Assembly (NCBI GenBank): GCA_964035575.1
Contig: OZ037841.1
Coordinates: 496,001-560,000 of the forward strand
From: Rhynchopus sp. YZ270_cl-10
Taxonomy: Eukaryota; Euglenozoa; Diplonemea; Diplonemida; Diplonemidae
Length of the DNA stretch: 64,000 nucleotides
Reading direction: 5' to 3'
In this document: positions 1-10,069 of the stretch, piece after piece
Position numbering within the stretch: position 1 is the stretch's first letter
How the letters are laid out: each line of letters begins with the position of its first letter
The notes under the pieces: model-generated
Told to the model about the DNA's origin: nothing
The model's database searches: none
Seen by the model: only the letters and a program-made list of their open reading frames with translations
Translations under genes and position numbers: made by a program

Positions 1-76
1 GGCGGTGCTGAAGCGCTTGGCGGTGCCGATGCCGCAGGCGGTGCTGACGCTGCAGGAGGAGCTGAAGGCTGCATAG
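1..76 (+). CDS. C-terminal end of an unidentified gene (partial)
   Basis: From base 2 the plus strand reads 24 sense codons and a TAG at 74-76. The peptide is rich in Ala, Leu, Val and Glu, ends in QEELKAA, and uses GC-rich codons like the other host genes here. It is probably the last part of a gene that begins before the window. It is the only host-type reading on the plus strand with reasonable support, so transcription would converge on the minus-strand gene ending at 2,993. The peptide is too short to identify. Confidence 0.5.
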   Translation, partial: AVLKRLAVPMPQAVLTLQEELKAA

Positions 77-1375
77 AAAAGAGTGGTTAATGTGTATCTT
101 CTGAGATGGGGGTAAAGAAAAGGAGAGGGGTAAAGGGGTGTTTTGAGTCGATGTGCGTCTTGGGTTGAAGGGGTAAGAGGTTATGAGCGGTAATGTAAAG
201 GGGGGAACGGAATGACGCATCCTGAAGGTCGTTAAGATTAGTTACGTAAAGTCTCGCATCGTGGGTTTGATGGTTCATTGTTTGAGCGAAAGAAACCCCA
301 CTTCTCACAAAGGTGGCCTGAGCGGGCTCTTTGAGGTTTTCCGAAAACGCATCGTTTCTCGGAAATTTTTTGAGCGAACACAGAATTTTCGGTAGATCTT
401 ACGAGAAACAGAAACTCGGCTGGGGACCCGCTGTGGCAGAGGTCTGACAGAGCGGGCCGCAAATTCGAAGCAAATCGACTGACTTCGACAAATGCTTAGC
501 TGAGGTCATCGTCCGGTTGGACAGGATGACTACGAGCCGTTCACATCTTCTCCGTTCGAGAGCGCGCACTGCGACAGAAATTCGAAGAAGCACACCGTCC
601 ACTTCTACGAGCCTTGCCACCGACTCTACGGGATTGGTAAACGACTGTCGCAGGACTTAGTTGAGTGGAGACACATCCGTTGCCAACAAGCAAGACCCGA
701 TCACGATGATTAAATGCTTCGTGGAGCTTCACCTCCACGACGGTTTCAAATCCTTCATGTCAGTTCATGGCATTCACGTCGGCTCCCTATTCTAGGAAAA
801 AGGCGGACCCGATCCGCTTTGGGCTGTGGTGCCGAGGACTGTGCGGGGCAAAAGTGTGCTGGAGTGCGCTTTGCTGCGTACGTGAAGGACGTTCCTTCTT
901 CGATCAATACGTTTTTCACGTACAGGAAGTTCTACGCCGTCAGGACAAAAAAGAATATCGGTCAAAATGGACTGGTTGTTTGTGGGGGGGTGGTGATTTA
1001 AAAAAAAAAAATGGGTTTTTGCTGCGAAGTCTTCTTTTGAGTTGTGTTGTGGTATGAATTTTTTTATTTTTTTGTAAAAAAAATTTGAATTGGGTGACGT
1101 TGGTAGAAGGTATGTGCAATGGGTGCACAAAAATGTTCGTTTTTTTTATACACAGAGGGTGATATTCGAATGTGAAGTTCAGACATAAAAGGGAAACGGA
1201 GGGGAAGAGAAAGGTAGTCGCATTAACGGTTGTTTTTTAGCATTTTCCTTCAAGGGGGGTCCGTGCATATAAAAAAAAACCGGATGGAGCATTTTGTGGT
1301 TCATTTATGATGGGGACAACTCGTCGTGCTTGAGGTAGGTTTTGGTACTACAAAAAGAGATAGAAAAATAGTGGT

Positions 1376-1565
1376 ATTATGGCAACCAAGCTGAGATGCT
1401 TTGCAGAACGGTGTTAGCAATAGCAACAAAAACCATATAAAAGAGAAGTCAACCTGGTCAACCTGGTTCCCCGCAGGTTATCGAAACCCCCAGAGAGCAT
1501 TTCATTGGCATACACACAGTTACCACCGAGGATATTGTAAGCAGGAACATAATCATTGCCCCCAT
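1376..1565 (+). repeat. Dispersed repeat R2, long copy
   Basis: This block matches 10,760-10,975 over nearly its whole length. It begins ATGGCAACCAAGCTGAGATG and continues through CTTTGCAGAACGG, then the shared block TATCGAAACCCCCAGAGA and TTTCATTGGCATACACACAG. The second half recurs at 17,617-17,730, and shorter pieces recur near 20,700-20,790 and 22,280-22,350. It contains no open reading frame. The paired CGAAACCCCCAGAG block suggests a structured RNA-derived repeat, but that is inference. Confidence 0.7.
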
Positions 1566-2077
1566 CCAGAACGGAGTGTTTTATCACAAAGAAATCAAAA
1601 CAAAAATATTACAAATATCGCCAATGAGTTACTCTGCTGCTCTGCATGGTATGTACAAACCAAAAGAGGAATTTTTTAAAAGATGATCCAAAGCCTCGAT
1701 GGTCACCGTACTACTTTAAAAAAAGGGGGCAAAATTGAAAGATGAACCATTATATGCACCACTATGCACACATCATCTAAAACAAACACAGTAGCACCCT
1801 TAACTCAACGGTCAGGCAGCCTTACATAATGGGTAATACCTTTTATCTACCATCGCCCCTGTTGCTATAAATATCATTTCCCCCCCAATATACACAAAAA
1901 CAATAAGACACATGACACAAAAAAGTGAAGGTTGAAAAATAGTGCAAGAAAAATGTTCCTTCTTTTTGCACATAACATAGATGGGGTGAATGGGGACAAA
2001 TCTTCGAGGATAACCCTTTCCACCGATCCTCCTTTTTCACTAAGAGTCTTTTGCAGTTTTTATTTTTTTTTGTTTTT

Positions 2078-2132
2078 TTGAAAACTTGGTTGTATTAGTG
2101 TAGACACCCGAGGATGAACTCCACTATTTTTT
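2078..2132 (+). repeat. Dispersed repeat R4
   Basis: The core GTATTAGTGTAGACACCCGA is followed by GGATGAACTCCACTAT. Near-identical copies lie at 2,826-2,880 and 49,067-49,120, weaker ones at 34,517-34,560 and 46,280-46,320, and one near 56,620/57,241 that is split by a transposon. Copies are flanked by T- or A-runs. Confidence 0.7.
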
Positions 2133-2140
2133 TTTCTAAA

Positions 2141-2206
2141 TTATTGGAGTAGTGTAGTTGCCTCGGTTGTGTTACCACAGTTGTGCAATCTCCACTTTTT
2201 ATTTGT
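2141..2206 (+). repeat. Dispersed repeat R5
   Basis: The copy runs from GGAGTAGTGTAGTTGC to GCAATCTCCACT, so its ends can pair (GGAG with CTCC). A second copy lies at 59,772-59,822 inside intron 3 of the gene at 59,357-62,072. Both are about 50-60 bp and followed by T-rich DNA. Confidence 0.6.
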
Positions 2207-2264
2207 TCGCATAAGTATCATTGTGGGCTGGACTGGTAATAGCCATTTCGCACCCTCCCTCCAG

Positions 2265-2348
2265 GCCAAGGAGGAATCCCTCGAGAGGGAACTTGAGGAA
2301 CAAAAAAAAATCCCGAGAGCCGAAATACAGCACGGAATCAATCAATAA
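2265..2348 (+). CDS. Possible terminal exon, coiled-coil peptide
   Basis: A pyrimidine-rich acceptor (CACCCTCCCTCCAG) is followed by 27 in-frame codons and TAA at 2,346-2,348. The peptide is charged and heptad-like (AKEESLERELEEQ near its start), which is unusual for this AT-rich spacer. No upstream exon or partner gene was found, so it could be chance. If real, it belongs to a plus-strand gene converging on the polycystin gene. Confidence 0.25.
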   Translation, partial: AKEESLERELEEQKKIPRAEIQHGINQ

Positions 2349-2825
2349 TACAATAATAAGGGATATCTAAGTTTTTGTTGCAATAAAAAGAATGCTGTGA
2401 AAATAAAGAACGTTGAAACAATACTCTTTGCACGGGAGGCGTGCAGACACATTAAATAACCAAACTTTGGGTGTGTGATTTTTCTCGTTGGTTTGAGAAA
2501 AAAAAATGTTGCAATTTCTTTTTTTGTGTTTCCACACAAGAAAGGAATGCTGTTTTTTTTTTTTTTTGCTTTGTCTTTTTCATTTTCGACACAAGGCAGA
2601 GACATTTCTCTCTCCCTCCTTTCTCTGACCACCCCCACGGCCATCCCCACCCCCCTCACCTCCCCTACCACTCCCCCTCTACTAACTAATCATCAAAGAA
2701 AAGTTTATAAGACTCGCCCAAGCCTTGATAAGCCTCACTAATGTTTAGCCCAATTTTTTTTTTTCTGTAAAAAAGAGTTGAAAAATGCAAAATACCGTTC
2801 CTCGGGGAGACACCATTTCATTTTA

Positions 2826-2880
2826 TTTGTGAAAACTTGATTGTATTAGTGTAGACACCCGAGGATGAACTCCACTATAT
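2826..2880 (+). repeat. Dispersed repeat R4, second copy
   Basis: Nearly identical to 2,078-2,132, with GTAGACACCCGAGGATGAAC in the middle. It sits about 110 bp beyond the stop codon of the polycystin-like gene. Confidence 0.7.
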
Positions 2881-2944
2881 TTTATTTTTGTCCAAATCAG
2901 GGAATTCAGCGAAAAGATTATCGTCGCTGGGAACTATCATCATC

Positions 2945-2985
2945 TTCTCTCTCTCTCTCTCTTTCTCTCTCTCCTTTTTCTCCTT
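2945..2985. repeat. CT microsatellite
   Basis: A run of CT dinucleotides with a few TTT interruptions lies just beyond the stop codon of the minus-strand polycystin gene. Confidence 0.8.
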
Positions 2986-2992
2986 TCCCCCC

Positions 2993-5900
2993 TCACTGAA
3001 CCAATAAGGGGCGCACACCTGGACTCACATCCCCTTGGTTGGAGGGGCTGAATAGAGGGTCTTCCTGTTGCCCGGTAACGGTGTTGAAGTGGGTTGTTTG
3101 CAAATCGGGTGAAGTGTCGGAGAGGACATGCGCTGGGCCTAGCTCTGAGGGAGCACTACCGTGGGAGATGACAAAGCGGGTTGCCCCACGCACATTGGCA
3201 GCAGCACTGACAGCGCCACTACCCCCACCATTCGGAAGCTCCTCCGGCGCACTCTCCTCTGAGCTTGTACTCAAATCCAACCCACTGTCATCACCTCCCT
3301 GCACCCATTTCTTCTCAAAGTCCTTTTTCCCAAAGAGCCCTCCCTTACGTCGTCCAAAGCCGTCGCCATTTGCGTTTAAGGTTCGCTTCTTCTTTCGATT
3401 CTTCAAATTCACGTCTCGAGCAAGAAATTTAACATAATGATGCATATTCACTAGCAGCGAGCATAGCGCATGTTTATTCCAATCCCCGGTTTCGAAGGTA
3501 CCTCCTTTGCCGCACATCATGTCGTGGATGTCGGTAACGCGGTCTTCCATTGGGAGGTCGAATCTTGTGTAGCTTGCGACGCTGCGTTGCCAGTGGTGGT
3601 GGTATTCTAGAAGGTCTTGCCAGAGAACAGATTCGGTAAGACCGAGCTGCATGCAGGGGATCTTGATAAGCATGCGTTCGTAGGAGACGAGGGTGTGCCA
3701 GCCGCCCAGCTCACGTCGAAGGAATGACTGTACAGATTCGACCCGGTATTGCGCAGCACCGCCAAGCCCAACGGAGACCGGTACCATATCCCCTTCGCGG
3801 CGGGACGTAACGCTGACCCTCGGATCTGCTGCAAATTCAAGCTGCATCAAGCAAACGCTCGCGCGAATCATCTCCTTCGGTGTGCCCCTCTCCAGCCTGC
3901 AGAAGAGCTTGAGGTAGTCCTTCCAGAAGGTGCGCGGGTTTTCGCGCCAGCGTTTTTGGTAGCGCGCCTCGCGTGGTGTTGTCGTGTTTGGGTCCTGCTT
4001 CTTCCCGCAGATGTTGCCGCATAAATAGATCAAGGTGATGGCGTGCATCTTGACCTCGCGGAAGAGGGAAGAGGTGTTGAAGAATTTCTTGACAGATTGT
4101 GGTGGAAGAGAAACGGCAGGGTCGTGGCGCGCTTTGTTTACAAAGCGGCGGTAATCCCAGTTTGATCGTTTCACCTCTGAGAACGATTCAGTCAACACCG
4201 CAATCACCAAATTAAACAAAACCACAACACAAATAATCACAAATGCGACCATAAAGAGCGGTGAAAACACTCTTCGTGCCTCCCGCATTTCTTCGTAGCT
4301 GAAGTCGCCGATCAATGCGCGAGCGAGACTACTGAACGTTGAAAACATATCCCTATACCCCACTACCACATGACCGTACACTATGTGCGCACACAGGGCA
4401 AATGCCAAGAAGATTATGGTCGAAATCACGCAAATTGCGAATATATCCCACGCAGCGGTGCCCAACGTACGGAGCAGGACGTTCACGGTGTTGTTGAGGC
4501 GAAGGTAGTAGAAGATACGAGAGTAGGTCAGCACCGCGTTGATTCCGTCGAGAATGCTCATCAAATGCACCAACGAAGAAAGAGAATCGTACGCCTGCGG
4601 GAATGAGTCTACACACACTATCGATGCCTCCGTCAGCCCTCGCCTCATATACTCAAACCGGATCGACGTTGTAACCAAAAAAATCACATAATTCGCAAAA
4701 TCATACAAAAACCACGGATGCTCAATCAACACTACCAAAAAACTCTTCGCAATCTTCTGCCCAGTCGCACGGTGTTTACGTAATACCCGATTCGCCAGCC
4801 GCTTTAGAAACCACATAATAAAAAAGAATAGCGTAACAAAATAGAGAACCAAAAAGAAATTATACGCAAAGTGGTGGGTCCGCCAATCAAACAGACGAAA
4901 TGGGTGGGACGTCATGGTAGGGATGAGTGCACCGCCTGCTGAGAACTCTATTGCAAATTCGAATCGAGTAAACAGCCTAATATTTGTATTGTACGTGAAG
5001 AACGTTACTATGACGGCACGGGTTTGGTCATCAATCCATCCAGCCTGTTTTAGCTGCGAAAAGCGATCAATCACCTCAGACTTATCCATGCCAAAATTCA
5101 ACACATCTGCAAACCCTCCACAGTCATAACCCAACACGAATTGCGCAGTTTTCCCCAAATACGATTCTACGTGTGTACCATTCAAAGTGCCACATGATGA
5201 ATAAACCCATGCATTGTGCGCCTCTACCTTATGGACTACACCGTTCGCATCGGTCCATTCACGGTCCGCATCCCCCTCAACCAGAAGTGAATAATCATCT
5301 GTATTTTCCGTCCCATCTCCCCAATCCGGATAGCACTCATTTTCTCGAAATTCTGATATTCGTAAAGTATGCTCATCGGATCCAACAGGTGCACATCGTT
5401 CCGCCCCAGATTCGAACATATGCTTTTGCCCTGTACACATTGGTGCAGTGCTCACCGAAACCCTTTTTTGTCGAAATTTTAACGCGCCAATTGGAGCGTT
5501 AGAAAATTGTATTGCATTTGCTCCTCTACCGTCACCCCAAAACCCTGCTACTAACGGTCCGTCTACCCATTCCCAAAACTCTGTTTCATCGCCGATGTCG
5601 TAAAAGCTCTTTTTGAAGTATACGCCGTTGGAGGTGGTGGTGGTGGAATAGAATTCTTCGTATAAGAAAAGGTCGGAGACGCCGGTGTGGACCCAGACGG
5701 AGGCTCGGAGACCTTTATCGGCGATGATGAAATAGGTGAAGAGGAGGACAAAGGGGAGGTACAGGATCAGGCCGATTTGGTCGTTCGCTCTGCGGTGCTG
5801 GTGTTCGGTGAAGGTGATGGGGAATGAAGAGTCGGTTCCCACATCGGGGTCGAGCGTGCAAAACTGCAAAACCAACGCAGTGTCAACAGTAGGCGGGCTG

Positions 5901-7033
5901 TGCCCCATAGAATCCGCAACCTCAAAGATAATCTCTTCCTGCTGTGCGCTAAGTTCACAGCCCGCCTTTTTTACGTCAACTAGGAAATCGCTATGAGACA
6001 CGTGCGGTCTCGTTCTCCACAGCTTGGATAGCCGTTTCGAAACGTCGACATCAACGTTCAACCCTAAAGACCGTAACAAAGCTGATTGCGTTTCCTTTAG
6101 AACTTCGTCCCATAGTTCTCGTTTCCACATTGGTACTGTAACTGCCTTGCCGGTTTGCATGATGTGCTTTGGGGCGCGAAAATCCCCTTTCGCAAGTGGC
6201 GCCTGAGCGAACCTAGAAATCTCGTCAACCGAGATGGACCCATCCGAATCAAAATCAAAAAAATGAAAAACGCGTTCAATCAACGCCGTCTGAGCGGATT
6301 CTCGATCTTTCAAAACCTCGACCTTAGCAGAAGGGCACAACGTAGGAGGCTCTGCAGCAAGCGACTCATTCCCTCCAGTCTCAAAAATCATTTGAAAAAG
6401 CGCGGAAAACGCGTCGAAATCAACGCTACTCCCTTCAGACATTGTGTTGAAATGACTCAAAAACTTTCCCCTCGTTAGCTGCACCGCAGACAGCGCTTTG
6501 ATCAACGAATAATGCGGGGTTTCACTCACCGTTCCGGTCAGCGCTCGCACCGCTTTATGCCGCCTTTGGGTCAGAGTATGCTTTCCTCTTGCACGAGGAT
6601 TACTACCATCTGTGTTGGTGTTCACACCACTGCAGCCTCCAGTATTCATAGGGGTGGTGTTCGCTGTGTTGACGGTGCTGTAGGTCTGGAGCTGTGGCAC
6701 GGGGTCGTCTCCTTGGTTGCCAAATGCATCGTCTATTGCATCAATAGCAGCAGTGTCGTTTGGGAGGAGCGGCTGTGGTGGTGGTGTCGTGGGCAGTTGC
6801 AGCGAAGCAGGGGCAGTCCGCTCCGGCAAGGGGTTGCGTATTTGAGGTACGCCAGCCTTTCGTCTCCGCGGGCGGATCAGGTCTGCCGGCGTGCCCGTGG
6901 TAGTCGACCCGTCGTCCCATTGCACCACAAAGCGGTACCCAGGCAAACGTTTGCGAACAATTGCATCATAGTACTGCCCTTGAAACTCAGCCTCAACAGC
7001 ATCTCCTACACGCCAACTCAAATCTGAACTCAT
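2993..7033 (-). CDS. Polycystin-2-like (TRPP/PKD2) cation channel with Tudor-like and EF-hand domains
   Basis: A single uninterrupted 1,346-residue reading frame. Residues 7-54 look like a Tudor/Agenet-type barrel (VGDAVEAEFQGQYYDAIV, then a WDDGS turn). Residues 250-275 hold one EF-hand with loop DFDSDGSISVDE. The channel follows: TM1 at about 419-438, then a long extracytosolic polycystin domain (490-700) with the family motif NAPIGALKFRQKRV and the YNTNIRLFTR strand. TM2-TM6 lie at about 722-743, 773-790, 820-838, 861-882 and 924-948, with a pore-like segment SSLARALIGDF near 901-911. The C-terminus is basic, then Ser/Gly-rich. PKD2 channels are calcium-permeable and often ciliary, so a flagellar or endomembrane role is likely but inferred. 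The start ATG follows a pyrimidine tract and CACAG. The Tudor-like module is unusual for the family. Confidence 0.9.
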   Translation of the reverse strand: MSSDLSWRVGDAVEAEFQGQYYDAIVRKRLPGYRFVVQWDDGSTTTGTPADLIRPRRRKAGVPQIRNPLPERTAPASLQLPTTPPPQPLLPNDTAAIDAIDDAFGNQGDDPVPQLQTYSTVNTANTTPMNTGGCSGVNTNTDGSNPRARGKHTLTQRRHKAVRALTGTVSETPHYSLIKALSAVQLTRGKFLSHFNTMSEGSSVDFDAFSALFQMIFETGGNESLAAEPPTLCPSAKVEVLKDRESAQTALIERVFHFFDFDSDGSISVDEISRFAQAPLAKGDFRAPKHIMQTGKAVTVPMWKRELWDEVLKETQSALLRSLGLNVDVDVSKRLSKLWRTRPHVSHSDFLVDVKKAGCELSAQQEEIIFEVADSMGHSPPTVDTALVLQFCTLDPDVGTDSSFPITFTEHQHRRANDQIGLILYLPFVLLFTYFIIADKGLRASVWVHTGVSDLFLYEEFYSTTTTSNGVYFKKSFYDIGDETEFWEWVDGPLVAGFWGDGRGANAIQFSNAPIGALKFRQKRVSVSTAPMCTGQKHMFESGAERCAPVGSDEHTLRISEFRENECYPDWGDGTENTDDYSLLVEGDADREWTDANGVVHKVEAHNAWVYSSCGTLNGTHVESYLGKTAQFVLGYDCGGFADVLNFGMDKSEVIDRFSQLKQAGWIDDQTRAVIVTFFTYNTNIRLFTRFEFAIEFSAGGALIPTMTSHPFRLFDWRTHHFAYNFFLVLYFVTLFFFIMWFLKRLANRVLRKHRATGQKIAKSFLVVLIEHPWFLYDFANYVIFLVTTSIRFEYMRRGLTEASIVCVDSFPQAYDSLSSLVHLMSILDGINAVLTYSRIFYYLRLNNTVNVLLRTLGTAAWDIFAICVISTIIFLAFALCAHIVYGHVVVGYRDMFSTFSSLARALIGDFSYEEMREARRVFSPLFMVAFVIICVVVLFNLVIAVLTESFSEVKRSNWDYRRFVNKARHDPAVSLPPQSVKKFFNTSSLFREVKMHAITLIYLCGNICGKKQDPNTTTPREARYQKRWRENPRTFWKDYLKLFCRLERGTPKEMIRASVCLMQLEFAADPRVSVTSRREGDMVPVSVGLGGAAQYRVESVQSFLRRELGGWHTLVSYERMLIKIPCMQLGLTESVLWQDLLEYHHHWQRSVASYTRFDLPMEDRVTDIHDMMCGKGGTFETGDWNKHALCSLLVNMHHYVKFLARDVNLKNRKKKRTLNANGDGFGRRKGGLFGKKDFEKKWVQGGDDSGLDLSTSSEESAPEELPNGGGSGAVSAAANVRGATRFVISHGSAPSELGPAHVLSDTSPDLQTTHFNTVTGQQEDPLFSPSNQGDVSPGVRPLLVQ

Positions 7034-7085
7034 CTGTGCATTATTTTGATTTTTTCAGATGAAAATAAAAAAGAAGAAGAAGAGA
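7034..7085 (-). promoter_or_regulatory. Pyrimidine tract and AG before the polycystin start (putative trans-splice acceptor)
   Basis: Read on the minus strand, a tract of CTTCTCTTCTTCTTCTT type leads to GCACAG directly abutting the ATG. Similar pyrimidine-tract-plus-AG arrangements precede the starts at 9,930, 13,035, 24,018, 33,888, 38,780 and 62,072. No other promoter motif recurs at these positions. The trans-splicing interpretation is inference. Confidence 0.4.
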
Positions 7086-7696
7086 AGTTTGTATTAAAAA
7101 ACTGTGATTTGTGTGGGTTTAAATAGAAAAGCATCATTGGAGACGCAGATTAAGTCTGCGCGATGCCTGGTCCTGTTCCGGTTCCGGGAGGGAACGGAGA
7201 AAAAAAGGGGATAGAATTTGCGAGAGAAAAAAAAATCGTTTTTGTTTTCGTTCGTGCTGATTGTGGTAAAGATGATCCTTTTTTCTTTATCCTCTCGGGG
7301 GTTTTTGTCACCAAAAAAAGGGGTGATATGGTCTGACATATTTGGTTTGACTGAGAGTGGGATTTAGTATTGTTATTTTATTGCACCAAAAAATCGGAAG
7401 CGCTATAAAAAAAAGGTCCAAAAAATAACATCGATTTCGAAATACTGCGAAAAGAAAAGTTGAAAGATGAACACGCCTTACATTGCGTACAGATCTTGAA
7501 AACAATAAAAACCCTTCTGACAACGATTCGCATTTCGGGTTTTGCGCAGATCAAGTACAGCTATCGACATCCGAACCCTATTTTTTTTTATAATGTATTG
7601 TGTCGACAATCGCCTACCCGAGGTAGGCTTATGTACACAGCAGATACCTCACCATTTCCTGCTACCTTTTTTTGCTTTTTTTTTCTCCTTGAAAAT
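7086..7696. other. Intergenic spacer with short repeats
   Basis: No gene is seen. An R6-type hairpin (TTGAAAGATGAACACGCC) lies near 7,459-7,500. An R9-type block, GTCGACAATCGCCTACCCGA followed by GGTAGG, lies near 7,601-7,628 and has relatives near 21,640, 41,205 and 45,850. The rest is A/T tracts. Confidence 0.5.
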
Positions 7697-9930
7697 TTAC
7701 CCAATCAGAGCGACCCGTCTCCTAGTAGGTCCCGGGGCGTAGTAATCAAAGTCATCATCCCCATCAGAAACGTCGTCATCAGAGTCCATCTTCGCGGCAA
7801 GCACCTCATCGTCACCACCAACCAGACCTTGGAGAAGCGTTGCAATCTGTTGGTTCGGTTTGATGAAATGAATGAAAAAACGTTTTCTGCGTTTCCCGTT
7901 TAACCACATTCTGTCGAAGTACGAGGAACCATAGTTTGCGGGAATATCCGTTGAAATAGGGACTCCAGTTCCTGGCTGCAGAGACGAATAGTAGAGACCC
8001 TGCTTCGAGAGCTTTACTAGGTTCAAGGATGTATGCGCTGAGTAGAGCGCGTGGTCCGACACCATGGTGACGGCACCTCCCACCGCCAGGGCTCCATGGA
8101 TTCCTTCGAAGAAGGTTGGGTCGAGGAGATTGCTCTTTGCTCCCATCCATCCAGGGGGCTCAGGATAGTTGATAAAGAAGTCGTGGATGTTGGCACCACG
8201 GAGCAGATCCACCGCCTCTCTAGCGTCACCACAGATCAATAGAAGATTGTCGGAAGGCTCCACATCAGACCCAAGAAGCTTCCTCTTCGTCCACGCTTGG
8301 TACACTCGGTCAGGACGAATTTCAACCCCAATCCAATTCGCTTTGCCTCTCTCACTGGAAGCCCTGTCCACCACCCATTCACCATGCCCACTGCACACCT
8401 CAACACGAAGTGGCAAGGTGAGATCCGCAAAGTGCGCCGACAAATCAATCTTTTTTTGGGGAAGAATCAGCACCTTTGGGTCCTCCTTATAGCAGGTTAC
8501 GGTTTTGCTGGTAGCAATGGTGGTAACACCGAGAAGAACACCCTCTAGCTTGTCGATGTCAGCGGTAACCTCTTTGTCGCGAAGACGGTTGAACATTGCG
8601 GCGGAGTTTTCTCTGGCAGAGGCGATGTTGGGTTTTTTGGTGGCCGGTGTTCGGTGCATAAATTCTGCCTTTTGTTTTGATTGTACTCCATCAAGCTGGG
8701 ATTTGGCCGATGAAATCGCAGCTTTCGCTAATTCTTCATCTCCAGCAATGATACAGGCAGTGGCCAGCGCAACGCACGCCGCGTGGTTTACCTTCTCGTT
8801 GTACTCTGCGAGATAGGCGGCAGCCTCCTTCAGCATGCCGTCAGAGGAAAGCGCCTTCACAGCGTACTCCAGCGCCGCTCCGTTGCGGGCGACGTTGATG
8901 TGGATTTCCTTGAGTTTCGCGATGGTGACTAAAGCGCTTTTTCCGTCGGTGTTACGCATGCAGCCTCGGATGAGAGTGGCAGCCATTCGATCATTGGGAT
9001 CAGCGTTGTAGGTCTTCTTCATAGAAAAGAGCAGTGACGTTGCTTCGCGTTGGCGGCCTTCACCGCAAAGACCTTTCATGAGAGTGGTGATGACTACCTC
9101 GTTGGGGACGATGCCCCAGTTCTTTTGCGAGTCGTTGAAATACCGCATCGCAGAGTCCAAATCACCACAACGGATGCAAGCGTTCACGATACCTGATGGC
9201 AAATTTGTGTGAAAAATAAAAAGATTACTCCCCCGGGACATTAAGAAGAAAAGTTTATAAGATGATCCTAAGTCTCTCACCTTGATCACATTCGTTATCG
9301 CAGCTGCGTGGGTTTCCACAAATTTGTTGTAAGTAAATGGAGGTTTTTTTCTAATTTTACCAGAGAGAGAAGAAGTAGGGCGTCCTGCAATCCATTTCGA
9401 GGTTTATATTTGAAAAAAAAAGGGGGTGTCATACCTGCAAGCGTATAGACCGTCGGGGTTGTAATGCCTTGCAGCAACCGAAGCGCCTTTTCTGCGTACC
9501 CAAGCTGCTTGTCGCTTCCGTGCTCTGAGATGGCTCTGTTCAGAGGGCCTGCGGTGCGGCTGTGTCGTGCGTCTTTTGCAGAACGACGGAGGTTCGCGGC
9601 ACTGCGGAGCATCAGCTTCTCTTCGTCGTTCAACCCTTTGCGCACATCACCGTCGAGAAGCAGAACGTCCTCTTTAGTCCAAATCCTGTATTTGTCTTTC
9701 GAAAAGACAACGCCATCGCTCACCGCAGCTATCTGAGACAAGACTGTAGAAATATCCGGCGTCTCCTCCACAACAGGTGCAGGCGCAGAGGTGCTGCTCT
9801 TCGCCCCAAACTGCACCGCCCGCCGGCCCCCAAGAAAGACCACCGCGTTCCCCGCCTTCCGCTCCTCCGTGCGCGGCTTCTTCGCAGGGCGCTCGCCAAC
9901 GAAGAGAGCCCCTCTCGGAACCTTCCCCAT
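7697..9930 (-). CDS. PPR protein fused to a TrmB-type tRNA (guanine-N7) methyltransferase
   Basis: Two exons: 9,435-9,930 and 7,697-9,192, joined across a 242-bp GT-AG intron (donor GTATGA, acceptor CCATCAG), giving 663 residues. The frame closes exactly and the junction restores a PPR helix (VYTLAGIVNACIRCG). Residues 1-160 are basic and low-complexity. Residues about 155-330 contain PPR-like helical pairs, for example GIVPNEVVITTLMKGLCGEG. Residues 405-610 are a Rossmann methyltransferase of TrmB type, with SAM motif EVCSGHGEWV (429-438), GVEIRPDR (454-461), a GDA motif at 482-484 and NYPEPPGWMG (507-516) in place of the usual FPDPWPKxxH. The tail is acidic. TrmB enzymes make m7G46 in tRNA and PPRs bind organellar RNA, so an organellar RNA methyltransferase is the likely role. 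The first ATG (9,930) was preferred over an upstream non-ATG extension. The altered catalytic loop means activity is not certain. Confidence 0.82.
9240..9305 (+). repeat. Dispersed repeat R1 inside the PPR-methyltransferase intron
   Basis: The copy reads AAAAGTTTATAAGATGATCC, then TTGATCACATTCGTTATCG. R1 copies elsewhere include a hairpin in which CTAAGC pairs with GCTTAG. This copy occupies about a quarter of the 242-bp intron. Confidence 0.75.
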
Positions 9931-10069
9931 TGATTGTCCTTTTTGTGTACTTTTTTTTCCTGAGATGAAGTGGCGTGGTGGTGGTGGGAGAAATGGAGTA
10001 AAAGAGGAAATGAACAAAACCTTTTGTTTGATGCAGTGTATCTTTGCTTTGTTGAAATCACCTAGAATA

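Larger units (their letters stand above)
77..2992. other. Convergent intergenic region with short repeats
   Basis: No complete gene is visible. The stretch 290-1,000 is less AT-rich than its surroundings and reads coding-like in pieces on the plus strand, with interruptions; its affinity was not determined. From 1,000 on, the DNA is A/T-tract rich and carries the short repeats listed separately, plus an R6-type hairpin (GATGA...CATC) near 1,738-1,785. Because the flanking genes point towards each other, this would be a transcription-termination zone if genes are transcribed in arrays. Confidence 0.5.

Noticed and set aside
9295-10017. Longer 240-codon version of the first PPR-methyltransferase exon
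   Set aside because: The extra upstream part has no ATG start and reads 5' leader; the downstream part reads intron. The spliced model restores the PPR helix.
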